This document shows positions 36,700 through 44,086 of a stretch of 64,000 bases of DNA, one piece after another; the stretch's first letter is position 1, and each line of letters opens with the position of its first letter. A program made the position numbers and the translations under genes. The notes under the pieces are model-generated. The model ran no database searches, had not been told where the DNA came from, and saw only the letters and a list, made by a program, of their open reading frames with translations. Source of the stretch: Kitasatospora aureofaciens (GTDB lineage Bacteria; Actinomycetota; Actinomycetes; Streptomycetales; Streptomycetaceae); contig NZ_JAHTKP010000013.1 of NCBI RefSeq assembly GCF_019192735.1, positions 124,001-188,000 of the forward strand. Direction: 5' to 3'.

Positions 36700-37389
36700 C
36701 TAGACCACTCCGGGCTCCTTCGCCCTCGCCGGGAAGTGAACCGGGTTCACGCACGCGTTCGTGGTAGCCGCCGCCTTGGCCACCTTCAGTGCAGCGTCCA
36801 GCCGGGCCTGGCGAACCGAGGGCAGTTTGGGGTCAACGAGTTCGGAGTCTCCCCAGACCACGACCTCCAGGTACGTGAGATGTGTCAACTCCGCCGCCGG
36901 GTTGTCGCACAGAAACGCGAGCCGCATTCTGCTGTCTTCCTCCCACAGCCCCTGGATGTCGGGGCCGAGGTCCGATTGCCGACGCGCCGCCGGGTCTGCA
37001 TTCGCCTCGTAGACGTCGTGGTAGGTGAGCTTGTCCCACAGGCGGACCGTCACCCCTGAGAGCACACGGTAATCCTGCGCCACCGTGCAGGTCTGACTCC
37101 GTATGCCCGGTAGGAGCGCGATTTCGTCCCCATCGTGCTCACCGTGACGCACGGTGTACGTCCCCTGCGCCGCGCCCGCCAAAGAACGCAGGTCGTTCTG
37201 ATCCAACAGTGACCAGCAGGCACTTGCAGGCAACTTAAGCGGGTCGCGGGAGGCCCACCACCAGAGCCCGCTGCCCGCGCCGACGACCACCGTCAGCACT
37301 ACCGCGAACACCATCCGGCGCCGCCGGTACCAGGCCACCCGCCGTTCTGAGGGGCCACTTTCGATAGAAGCCTCCGGAGTGTCAGGCAT
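36700..37389 (-). CDS. Single-pass membrane protein with extracytoplasmic domain, T7SS-locus linked
   Basis: 229 aa. A polar cytoplasmic N-terminus with a basic patch (RRVAWYRRRRMVF), then one membrane helix (VVLTVVVGAGSGLWWWAS), followed by an extracytoplasmic domain of about 180 aa containing four Cys residues (ACWSLL, QTCTV, FLCDN, NACVN) that could form two disulfides. This layout resembles DUF3558-type lipoprotein-like proteins in general, but I do not recognise a family. Its ATG at 37389 overlaps the end of the 741-aa gene by 8 nt, so it belongs to the same operon. Role unknown. Confidence 0.7.
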   Translation of the reverse strand: MPDTPEASIESGPSERRVAWYRRRRMVFAVVLTVVVGAGSGLWWWASRDPLKLPASACWSLLDQNDLRSLAGAAQGTYTVRHGEHDGDEIALLPGIRSQTCTVAQDYRVLSGVTVRLWDKLTYHDVYEANADPAARRQSDLGPDIQGLWEEDSRMRLAFLCDNPAAELTHLTYLEVVVWGDSELVDPKLPSVRQARLDAALKVAKAAATTNACVNPVHFPARAKEPGVV

Positions 37390-39607
37390 TGATTGCCTTC
37401 GTCAGGATGCCTCCGCCGTCGAGGCCCTGCTTCGCCCCATTGGCAGCTGTGGTGGCCAGTGCGTTGAGGTACGTCGGGTCGAGTCCCTTACCCTTCGCAG
37501 TCTCCCTGATAGCCGCTTCTGCCGCGTCCGAAGCGGCGTTCCTCCCGCTGTTGAAGCAGTCCGCAGCAGCGTCGCTCGGGTACGTGTTGATGTGATAGCC
37601 CTTCGCGATGTTCTCAAAGATCTTGTCGGTGGGAATTGCCAGAAGTTTGTCAGCCCCGGGGATCTCCTTGATCGCCTTGCCTGCGGTGGCCGTCCACACC
37701 TGCTTGGCCCACCCGACCTTCTCATCGACGCTGTTGTTGTACGCGTCCATTTCCTGCTGCTTCTGCTTGTAGACCTCATCGGTCGCCACAGCATTGAGGA
37801 TGCCAGCCACCTCACCTCCCGGACGAGCGGCGTTCGTGATGGCTTCGCCGAAGAGCTCCCCGTACTTGTCCTTCTGCAGCATGACGTCCTGGAGATTGGC
37901 CGTGGTGTACGCCTGCTGCGCCTGTGCGATCGTGCCGAAGGCATCCGGGTTTCGGCCGAGCGCCCCCAGCAACTTCTGCGTGGCGCCCTGGTCGAGGTTG
38001 GCCGGGGCGCCGTTGGTCGGCAGGGAGTGGTTGTTGTGGTCGATCGCGATCTGGACATCACCCATGTACGAGGCCACCATGTGCCCGAAGCTGGGGTCCA
38101 TGTTCGCGAATACCCCGCCCTTCTTCAGCAGGTCGGGGCCATCGGTGTCCCCGAAGCGCGCGACGACGTCCTTCATCACCGCGCTCATTTCCGGTGTGTG
38201 CGCAGGCATCGGACCGTCGGTCGCGTCGTACCTCCGCCCGGTGGTGGCCGCTTCCAGGGCATGGCCGAGCAAGGTCGCTTCCTGCGAGGCGGCCATGCTG
38301 TGTGGGGTGAAGTGGTCCGGCTCGAAGTCCTGGAGGATGGAGTTGATTCCGGCGCCGGTCAGTTGCTTCAGGTAGGTGTTCGGCTGACCGGTGGCCTTGA
38401 CCGTGCCGTCGTCGTTGTACACGGTCGCCGGGTCGTGGAAGTACCTCGTCGCCGCCGTTGGGTTGTTGGCGAGCGCCTCCAGAGCCCCCGACATCGGGTT
38501 GAAGCCTGAGTTGTCCTTGCTCAAGAAGAACACCTGGCCGATCGGGTTGGCCTTGCTAACGGCGTCCTCCCACCGACCTGGGTTCGCCGCGCTGAGCTGG
38601 GTGATGTGCTCGGCCACCGGATTGAGGAAATGGGGGTCGTAGTTACCGGTCCGGAGGATGTTCGAGAGGATCTGGTAACCGTACGGGTTCCCTCCCTGGA
38701 GCTGGTCCGGCAGCAGTTGGTACTGCGTGGCGCCGGCCTTGCGCAAGCCGGCTTGCCAGGCGTCGGACAGGTGCGGCTGCTTGCTCCCGTCCGTTGCCGT
38801 AGCGAGGGTGAGGCCGAGATTGGCCTGCATATCGGCCAGGGCCCGTTTCGTCGCGTCGTTGCCGTAGTAGCCGCTGTACTCGGCCATTGCGCCGTAGGAC
38901 TTCAGGAATCCGTCCGGCCCCATGGAGTCGAAGAAGACGCTGGCGAACCGCGAATCGCTGGAGTGTGCCTTCAACAGGGCGTCGAGCTGGACGATCTGCG
39001 CAGGCGTGGCCTTGTCCCCGAGCCGCATCAGGTCCACCGCCTGCTTCGCCTCCTGTTCGGAGACCCCGCCCATCGGCTTCTTGTTGAACGCCTTCCGGTC
39101 AGTGCCGGTGTCCGCTGCGAGCGCAGCCGCTGCGGCAGCGTCCGCTTCGGCTGCCCGGGACAGCGCCTTGGCTATCGCCTGTGCGGCGTCGGATGCCTTC
39201 TGGCGGTAGGCGTTGGCGTAGTCGGGGTCCTTCTTGTCCTCCTGGGTGATCGCCGGCGGCCAGTGGACGGTCCCGTCGTTGTCGACCGTCAGCTTCTGAT
39301 CGGTGGCCGACCGGATGGCAGCCTCCAGGTCGGCCTTCGCGCCGGTGATCTCGGTGTGGGCATCACGGAGGGTCTTGGCGATGCCGCTGGCCTCTTCGAA
39401 GGCCGCGTCGATTTCGCTGCGTATCTTCGTGATGTTCCCAGCCGCGGTCTCGGCCGCGAAACCGCGCCACCCCGAGCCCTGCAAGGGTGTGATGATGTCG
39501 CCGGTCAGCTCGGACGAGAAGTTCCACTGCCGAAGCATCGCCTCATAGTCGCCGGCCAGGGTGTCAAGGCTGGCCACCTGCACGTTCCTCAGTTCCTCGA
39601 ACTTCAT
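37382..39607 (-). CDS. Large putative T7SS substrate with WXG-like N-terminus (741 aa)
   Basis: 741 aa, no signal peptide. The N-terminal about 100 aa are helical with a W-x-G turn (LQGSGWRGFAAETA), as in ESX-secreted proteins. Then a central region with strongly Ala-rich helices (AAEADAAAAAALAADTGTD) and a long, mostly helical C-terminal domain (about 200-741) with several conserved-looking blocks (DSRFASVFFDSMGPDGFL, PDHFTPHSMAASQEATLLG, AFGTIAQAQQAYTTANLQ). It resembles the large DUF6571-type proteins that streptomycetes encode near ESX genes, but that call is from memory only. It is 9 nt from the EspC-like gene and overlaps the membrane-protein gene by 8 nt. A toxin or structural role cannot be decided. 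Confidence 0.7.
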   Translation of the reverse strand: MKFEELRNVQVASLDTLAGDYEAMLRQWNFSSELTGDIITPLQGSGWRGFAAETAAGNITKIRSEIDAAFEEASGIAKTLRDAHTEITGAKADLEAAIRSATDQKLTVDNDGTVHWPPAITQEDKKDPDYANAYRQKASDAAQAIAKALSRAAEADAAAAAALAADTGTDRKAFNKKPMGGVSEQEAKQAVDLMRLGDKATPAQIVQLDALLKAHSSDSRFASVFFDSMGPDGFLKSYGAMAEYSGYYGNDATKRALADMQANLGLTLATATDGSKQPHLSDAWQAGLRKAGATQYQLLPDQLQGGNPYGYQILSNILRTGNYDPHFLNPVAEHITQLSAANPGRWEDAVSKANPIGQVFFLSKDNSGFNPMSGALEALANNPTAATRYFHDPATVYNDDGTVKATGQPNTYLKQLTGAGINSILQDFEPDHFTPHSMAASQEATLLGHALEAATTGRRYDATDGPMPAHTPEMSAVMKDVVARFGDTDGPDLLKKGGVFANMDPSFGHMVASYMGDVQIAIDHNNHSLPTNGAPANLDQGATQKLLGALGRNPDAFGTIAQAQQAYTTANLQDVMLQKDKYGELFGEAITNAARPGGEVAGILNAVATDEVYKQKQQEMDAYNNSVDEKVGWAKQVWTATAGKAIKEIPGADKLLAIPTDKIFENIAKGYHINTYPSDAAADCFNSGRNAASDAAEAAIRETAKGKGLDPTYLNALATTAANGAKQGLDGGGILTKAINA

Positions 39608-39616
39608 GCCGGTGCC

Positions 39617-40078
39617 TCAGCTCTTTCCGAAGTTCTGCGCATTCGCGTGATCCGCCTGCGCATACCTGTCAGCGTTGATGCGTAGGTTTCCAGCCACGTT
39701 GCCGATTGCATCCTCAAGGGCCTTGACCTGGTCCGTCCAGACGCTGTTGGCGTTGGTGATCGCAGCGCGCAGCGCCCAGCTGGTCGGGAGTTGCTCGGAG
39801 GCCGCGGAGGCGTGAGCGGAGGGCTGCTTGCACGCCTGCCCGAACTTGGTCTTCAGGGTGTCGGTGTTGGTCGCCGCACGCCTCAACGCCTCTGGACTGA
39901 CGGTCACTGTCGCCACTGGTCCGCCCGACACGGGCGTGGTCGGCGTGAACCCCGGTGCGGCTGCCCCGGATGCAGCTGCGGCCAGGTCCGGGAACTGTTT
40001 CTTTGCGGCCTCGGTCAGGTTTCCGGAGCTGTCGAAGAGCCACGGGTTAATCCGCCGCTCGAAGTCCAGGTCAACCAT
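39617..40078 (-). CDS. EspC/WXG100-like small protein, putative T7SS substrate
   Basis: 153 aa. The C-terminal 90 residues form the helical hairpin of EspC-type or WXG100 proteins: VSPEALRRAATNTDTLKTKFGQAC, then TSWALRAAITNANSVWTDQVKALEDAIGNVAGNLRINADRYAQADHANAQNFG. The N-terminal 60 aa are Pro/Thr/Ala-rich. There is no signal peptide. The ATG at 40078 is favoured (GGGGG upstream at good spacing), although TTG at 40081 is in frame. It is first of the three-gene minus-strand operon and likely pairs with the 741-aa protein for export. Confidence 0.75.
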   Translation of the reverse strand: MVDLDFERRINPWLFDSSGNLTEAAKKQFPDLAAAASGAAAPGFTPTTPVSGGPVATVTVSPEALRRAATNTDTLKTKFGQACKQPSAHASAASEQLPTSWALRAAITNANSVWTDQVKALEDAIGNVAGNLRINADRYAQADHANAQNFGKS

Positions 40079-40247
40079 CAAGTTCCCCCTGCGCGTCGCG
40101 ATCGATGACGTTGTGACGATAGTACGAACGCGCCGAGTGATCGCGGTTGTAGGGGGAGGCGTGGGCCCGGCGCGGGGGTGGGGGTGTGCGCCGGTGTCAC
40201 TCGGGTGGGGGCTGTGCCGTGCGGGGTGGGGTCGTCAGGGTGGTGGT

Positions 40248-41585
40248 ATGGATGCGCAGGATGCCTGGCGGATGGGTCAGTTGCGGCGGGCGGCGGCCGC
40301 GGCGTTGATCGGGACGGCGATCGAGTTCTACGACTTCTTCATCTATGGGACGGCGGCGGCGCTTGTGTTCGGGGCGGTGTTCTTTCCCGAACTGGGCGCG
40401 TTGGGGGCGCTGTTGGCGGCGTTCTCGGTGTATGCGGTGGCGTTTCTGGCGCGGCCGTTGGGGGCGGTGGTGTTCGGGCACTTCGGGGACCGGCTGGGGC
40501 GGAAGGCGACGTTGGTGGTGTCGCTGCTGCTGATGGGGCTGGCGACGGCGGCGGTGGGGGTGCTGCCGGGGTTCGGGGTGTTGGGGTGGTGGGCGCCGGC
40601 GGCGCTGGTGGTGCTGCGGGTGTGTCAGGGCATCGGGTTGGGCGGGGAGTGGGGTGGGGCGGCCCTGCTGATCGCGGAGAACGCGCCGGCGGGGAGGAGG
40701 GGGAGGTACGGGGCGTTTCTGCAGCTGGGGCCGACGATCGGGTTCGTGTTGGCCAATGGGGTGTTTCTGGCGCTTCAAGTTGGTTTGGACGAGCGGGCGT
40801 TCAGGGATTGGGGGTGGCGGGTGCCGTTCCTCGCCTCGCTGGGGTTGGTGGCGGTGGGGTTGTTCGTGCGGTTGAGGGTTGAGGAGAGCCCGGTCTTTCG
40901 GGAGCAGGCGGAGGGCCCGCGGAAGGCGCCCGTGGTGGAGGTCGTGCGGGAGCACTGGCGCACGGTGCTGGTGGGCTGCGGGGTGATCACCGTGGGGTAC
41001 GCGCTGTTCTACCTGACCACGACGTACGCGCTGGCGTACGCGACTACCGGGCTCGGGGTGGCGAGCACGCTGGTGCTGTCGATGCTGCTGGTGGGCGCGG
41101 TGGGCATGGGCGCGACGGTGTGGGTGAGCGCGCGGCGCAGCGACGTCTGGGGGCGGCGGCGGACCCTGATGGGGGCGGCGGCGCTGACGTCGGCGTGGTC
41201 GCTGGTGCTGTTCCCGCTGCTGGAGACGGCGCGCCGGCCGTTGATGTTCGTGGCGCTGGCGGGGGCGATGGTCGTGCTGGGGTGCCTGCTGGGGCCGGTG
41301 GCGGCGTTCCTGCCGGAGCTGTTCCCGACCCGGGTGCGCTACACGGGCGTCGCGCTGACGTACAACCTGGGCGGCGTGGTGGGCGGTGCGACGACGCCGT
41401 TGGTGGCGACGCGGCTGACCGCGGCGTACGGGACGGCGACGCCGGTGGGCTGGTACGTGGCGGGGCTGGGCGTGGTGGCGCTGCTGTGTCTGCGGCTGCT
41501 GCCGGAGACGGTCGGCGCGGAGTTGGGTGCCGTGGACGGCGGACGCCGCCGGGCGCCCGTGCTGGGGGCGGACCCGGCGGCGTAG
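40248..41585 (+). CDS. MFS transporter, metabolite:H+ symporter (MHS) type
   Basis: 445 aa, 12 membrane helices. The MHS-type start is seen: RRAAAAALIGTAIEFYDFFIYGTAAALVFGAVFFP (the E-x-Y-D-F motif), then the loop 2-3 motif GHFGDRLGRKATLVVSLLLMG, then RVCQGIGLGGEWGGAALLIAENAP, all diagnostic for the proline/shikimate/alpha-ketoglutarate permease group. Substrates in this group are small organic acids or osmolytes; the actual one is unknown. The codon style is very G-rich (GTG/GGG-heavy), unlike its neighbours. Start ATG 40248. The 3' end is part of a 26-bp tandem duplication. Confidence 0.88.
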   Translation: MDAQDAWRMGQLRRAAAAALIGTAIEFYDFFIYGTAAALVFGAVFFPELGALGALLAAFSVYAVAFLARPLGAVVFGHFGDRLGRKATLVVSLLLMGLATAAVGVLPGFGVLGWWAPAALVVLRVCQGIGLGGEWGGAALLIAENAPAGRRGRYGAFLQLGPTIGFVLANGVFLALQVGLDERAFRDWGWRVPFLASLGLVAVGLFVRLRVEESPVFREQAEGPRKAPVVEVVREHWRTVLVGCGVITVGYALFYLTTTYALAYATTGLGVASTLVLSMLLVGAVGMGATVWVSARRSDVWGRRRTLMGAAALTSAWSLVLFPLLETARRPLMFVALAGAMVVLGCLLGPVAAFLPELFPTRVRYTGVALTYNLGGVVGGATTPLVATRLTAAYGTATPVGWYVAGLGVVALLCLRLLPETVGAELGAVDGGRRRAPVLGADPAA

Positions 41586-41631
41586 CCGAACGGAGGAGGG
41601 CTCAGGCGTAGCCGAACGGTGGAGGGCTCAG
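41580..41631. repeat. 26-bp tandem duplication at the end of the MFS gene
   Basis: Two copies, 41580-41605 and 41606-41631, with one mismatch (A/T at the 15th base). The first copy contains the MFS stop codon (TAG at 41583-41585) and the second covers the last bases of the convergent flavodoxin gene, including its stop. The duplication therefore links the two 3' ends. Confidence 0.9.
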
Positions 41632-42224
41632 CCGGCGAGGGCGGCGCGGCCGGCCAGGACGACGGCGGTGTGCTTCGCGACGCGCTCGCCAAGGTGCTCG
41701 GCGGTGGCGATGTCGGCCTTGTGCACGGCGTCGGCGCCGGCGTCGGACGGGGTGGAGGCGGCGGCGCCGTTGAAGAAGCCGAGGCGGTTGATGTCGTTCT
41801 CGGTGGCGGTGGTGGAGTTCCAGCCGGGCTTGAGGCCGAGGTTCACCCAGCTCATGCCGTGCTGGGCGGCGAGGGTCTGGAAGAAGCCGAGGGTGCCGGC
41901 CTTGTCGCCGCTCTTGGAGGCGGAGTTGGTGAAGCCGGCGGCGACCTTGTCCAGCCAGGCGTCGCCGAACCAGCGCTTGCTGGTGGCCTCGGCGAAGACG
42001 TGGAAGGCGCCGGAGGCGGTGCCCATGTAGGTGGGGGAGCCGAAGACGATGGCGTCGGCGGCGTCGAGCTGGGCCCACTGCTCGTCGGTGATGGTGTCGA
42101 CGGCGATCGAGACGACCTCGGCTCCACCGGCGGCGGCGCCGCGGGCGACGGCCTCGGCTATGACGGCGGTGTGGCCGTAGCCGGAGTGGTAGGCGATGGC
42201 GACGGTGGGGCGGATGGCGGTCAT
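41628..42224 (-). CDS. Flavodoxin-like NAD(P)H:quinone oxidoreductase (WrbA-type)
   Basis: 198 aa. A flavodoxin fold: PTVAIAYHSGYGHTAVIAEAVARGA (FMN phosphate loop), then AIVFGSPTYMGTASGAFHVFAEA (isoalloxazine-contacting loop) and KAGTLGFFQTLAAQHGMSWVNLG. It reduces quinones or related electrophiles by two electrons with FMN, giving protection from quinone and oxidative stress. It is divergent from an HxlR regulator gene, a typical pairing for quinone- or aldehyde-sensing systems, so induction by electrophiles is likely. The leader of the gene contains tandem repeats. Confidence 0.88.
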   Translation of the reverse strand: MTAIRPTVAIAYHSGYGHTAVIAEAVARGAAAGGAEVVSIAVDTITDEQWAQLDAADAIVFGSPTYMGTASGAFHVFAEATSKRWFGDAWLDKVAAGFTNSASKSGDKAGTLGFFQTLAAQHGMSWVNLGLKPGWNSTTATENDINRLGFFNGAAASTPSDAGADAVHKADIATAEHLGERVAKHTAVVLAGRAALAG

Positions 42225-42264
42225 GTGGCGGCACTCCTGTGCGGTGACGAGCGCGAACGGTGGT

Positions 42265-42324
42265 AGCTGTGCGGATGTGCAGCTGTGCGGATGTGCGTAC
42301 GTGCGTACGTGCGTACGTGCGTAT
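42265..42324. repeat. Tandem repeats in the flavodoxin gene leader
   Basis: Two perfect copies of a 16-bp unit (42265-42280 and 42281-42296), overlapping four copies of the octamer GTGCGTAC (42293-42324, last copy with T for C). The octamer chain is made of overlapping CGTACG/GTAC palindromes. Short tandem repeats in a 5' leader can vary in number by slippage. Confidence 0.9.
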
Positions 42325-42366
42325 GGAAGGACCGGTGGGGCGGCGTGCCGCGTCCCCGGTCCGAAC

Positions 42367-42419
42367 GGTCTCCAATATAGACCAGGTCTCCATCGGTTAC
42401 CAAGGGTGGATTGGAGACC
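42367..42419. promoter_or_regulatory. HxlR operator region
   Basis: GGTCTCCAAT (42367-42376) and its exact inverse ATTGGAGACC (42410-42419) are 43 bp apart centre to centre. A third copy, GGTCTCCAT, lies at 42385-42393, and AGACC-A-GGTCT (42379-42389) is a perfect palindrome. The core half-site is GGTCTCC. It lies between the two divergent genes and overlaps promoter positions for both, so it is the probable binding site of the HxlR protein. Confidence 0.7.
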
Positions 42420-42426
42420 TTCCCGC

Positions 42427-42432
42427 TACCCT
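42427..42432 (+). promoter_or_regulatory. Leaderless-type -10 element of the hxlR gene
   Basis: TACCCT ends 7 nt before the ATG at 42440. It sits 8 nt past the right-hand operator repeat, so repressor binding would block RNA polymerase. Confidence 0.45.
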
Positions 42433-42439
42433 GGACGGT

Positions 42440-42919
42440 ATGACTACGCAGGAGCAGACCCGGGCCGGGTCGGAAGCGGCCCAGGGGGTGGCCCAGGAGG
42501 CGATGGAGGCGGCGGTGACGGATGGGGCGTGTGGCGACGCCTGCGTCGAACAGGCGCTCGACATCTTCGCCCAGCTCTGTCCGAGCCGGGCGATGTTCGC
42601 CGAACTCGTCGACAAGTGGTCGATGCTGATCCTCATGAGCCTCGCCGCGTGCGGCCCGCAGCGCTTCTCCGAGCTCCAGCGCGGAGTGGGCGGGGTCAGC
42701 CGCAAGATGCTCACCCAGTCGCTGCGCACTCTGGAGCGGGACGGGCTGGTCCGCCGGACCGTGTACCCGGAGACGCCGCCGCGCGTGGTGTACGAGCTGC
42801 TGCCGCTCGGCGGGGAGCTGGCCGCGCTGCTGGAGCCGATCGGCCGCTGGACGGAGCGGCGCACCGGGCAGATGGTCGCGGCCCGCGACGAGTTCGACCG
42901 GGTGCACGACGAGGCGTGA
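42440..42919 (+). CDS. HxlR-family winged-helix transcriptional regulator
   Basis: 159 aa. The HxlR winged-helix domain spans residues about 45-140: CPSRAMFAELVDKWSMLILMSLAACGPQRFSELQRGVGGVSRKMLTQSLRTLERDGLVRRTVYPETPPRVVYELLPLG. The N-terminal extension has three Cys residues (GACGDACVEQAL, LCPSR), which makes redox or electrophile sensing plausible, as for other HxlR regulators of quinone-reducing enzymes. The divergent target gene encodes a flavodoxin-like quinone reductase. The ATG at 42440 lacks a ribosome binding site but TACCCT ends 7 nt upstream, a leaderless pattern. Confidence 0.9.
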   Translation: MTTQEQTRAGSEAAQGVAQEAMEAAVTDGACGDACVEQALDIFAQLCPSRAMFAELVDKWSMLILMSLAACGPQRFSELQRGVGGVSRKMLTQSLRTLERDGLVRRTVYPETPPRVVYELLPLGGELAALLEPIGRWTERRTGQMVAARDEFDRVHDEA

Positions 42920-43013
42920 GGCCGCGAGAGGCCGGAGCGGGCCCGATTTCCCTTCCGGGCCGGCCGCCGTGTAATCTCTTCCTTGTTCGACCGGCCCGGT
43001 GAAAACCCGGCAA

Positions 43014-43086
43014 GCCCCTATAGCTCAGTCGGTAGAGCGTCTCCATGGTAAGGAGAAGGTCTGCGGTTCGATTCCGCATGGGGGCT
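43014..43086 (+). tRNA. tRNA-Thr (anticodon GGT)
   Basis: Acceptor stem GCCCCTA/TGGGGGC, anticodon stem TCTCC/GGAGA with loop ATGGTAA giving anticodon GGT (reads ACC), and T arm CTGCGGTTCGATTCCGCA. The discriminator is T; CCA follows directly (43087-43089), so this tRNA gene encodes its own CCA end. TAATCT at 42972-42977 is a possible -10. Confidence 0.97.
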
Positions 43087-43091
43087 CCACA

Positions 43092-43122
43092 GAAAGGCCC
43101 TCGCCATCGGCGAGGGCCTTTC
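43092..43122 (+). terminator. Terminator after tRNA-Thr
   Basis: GAAAGGCCCTCGCC pairs perfectly with GGCGAGGGCCTTTC (14 bp, loop ATC), starting 3 nt after the CCA end and followed by a T-rich stretch (GATTTTCC). Confidence 0.9.
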
Positions 43123-43253
43123 GATTTTCCACAGCCGCACCGGCAACGCGATGCGACCTAGCGGGTCGGGTACGGAATGCGCTGTGATGGTGCGTCATCG
43201 GCCGCCCGCCCGAGGGGCGCGGGCGCGAGCCGGACCCCGACCGGGAGGGTGTC

Positions 43254-43922
43254 ATGGGCGTTCGACTCGTGGTGGTCGACGACCACCGCCTGCTGGCCGA
43301 GGCGCTGGCGACCGCGCTGCAGCTGCGCGGCCACCGGGTCCTCGCGGTCGGCTCGCCGGCCGGCGTCGCCGCCGATCTGGTGGCCGGACGACGGCCCGAG
43401 GTGTGCCTGCTCGGGGTGGCCGCACCGGCCGAGCCGGGGGCCTTCGACGGGCTGCGCCGGATCCGCCGGGAGCGGCCCGAGGTGGCCGTGATCGTGCTCG
43501 GCCCGGTGGGTGAACTGCGTGGCGTGGCAAGCGCGTTCGCGGCCGGGGCGGCGGGGTACGTGCCCAGCGACGAGCGCATCGAGGTGGTCGAGCGGGCGAT
43601 CGGACGAGCCCGGGCCGGCGAGGCCGCGGTGGCCGTGGACGTGCTGCGCGGGGCGTTCGACCAACTGCTGCGCCCGGCCGCCGAGCCGGACGACGAGGCG
43701 GTCCGGCTGCTGCGCCTGCTGACCCGCCGTGAGGTGCAGGTGCTGGCCCGGATCGCGGACGGCGAGGACACCGCGGCGATCGCCGCCGGGATGCGGATCG
43801 CCGCGAGCACCGCCCGGACGCACGTCCAGCGGGTGCTGATGAAGCTCGGCGCGCGGACCCGGCTGGAGGCGGCCGCGGTGGCCGCCCGGACCGGTCTGCT
43901 GGAGCGGATGGCCGGGGGCTGA
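43254..43922 (+). CDS. LuxR-type regulator with atypical receiver domain lacking the phospho-Asp
   Basis: 222 aa. It has a receiver-like domain (about 3-120) and a LuxR/GerE HTH at the C-terminus ([51 protein letters not shown]). The acidic pocket residues D9 and D10 (VVVDDHR) are kept, but the phosphorylated Asp is replaced by Gly54 ([10 protein letters not shown]), and the conserved Lys near residue 107 is Pro (GYVPSDE). It therefore cannot be activated by a classical kinase and may sense a ligand or act constitutively. No sensor kinase gene is adjacent. The GTG/ATG choice is clear from GGAGGG upstream of 43254. Confidence 0.88.
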   Translation: MGVRLVVVDDHRLLAEALATALQLRGHRVLAVGSPAGVAADLVAGRRPEVCLLGVAAPAEPGAFDGLRRIRRERPEVAVIVLGPVGELRGVASAFAAGAAGYVPSDERIEVVERAIGRARAGEAAVAVDVLRGAFDQLLRPAAEPDDEAVRLLRLLTRREVQVLARIADGEDTAAIAAGMRIAASTARTHVQRVLMKLGARTRLEAAAVAARTGLLERMAGG

Positions 43923-44086
43923 GCGGGCCGGGATTGGGGCTCTCGGCCGACCGGGGACGTGGTCCGGAGCGCACCGGGGAGTGGTCCGTAGCACACCCGG
44001 CGGCCAGGGAGAATGGGCGCCAGTCGTTCGCACGTTTCCGATGGCCCCGCCGACCCGGCGGACCATCGCCCGCTGGAGGTCTCATC

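Noticed and set aside
30505-40078. The T7SS-like island could be a mobile element (integrated plasmid or prophage).
   Set aside because: No integrase, replication, transfer or phage gene and no tRNA or att-like direct repeat at its borders were found.
42293-42324. The octamer repeats GTGCGTAC resemble iterons of a replication origin.
   Set aside because: They are few, without A/T-rich unwinding region or Rep gene, and they lie in the leader of a quinone reductase gene.
43254-43922. The missing phospho-Asp could mean a frameshift or a pseudogene.
   Set aside because: The frame is intact to the end of a complete HTH domain and all other receiver positions are conserved, so it is a natural variant.
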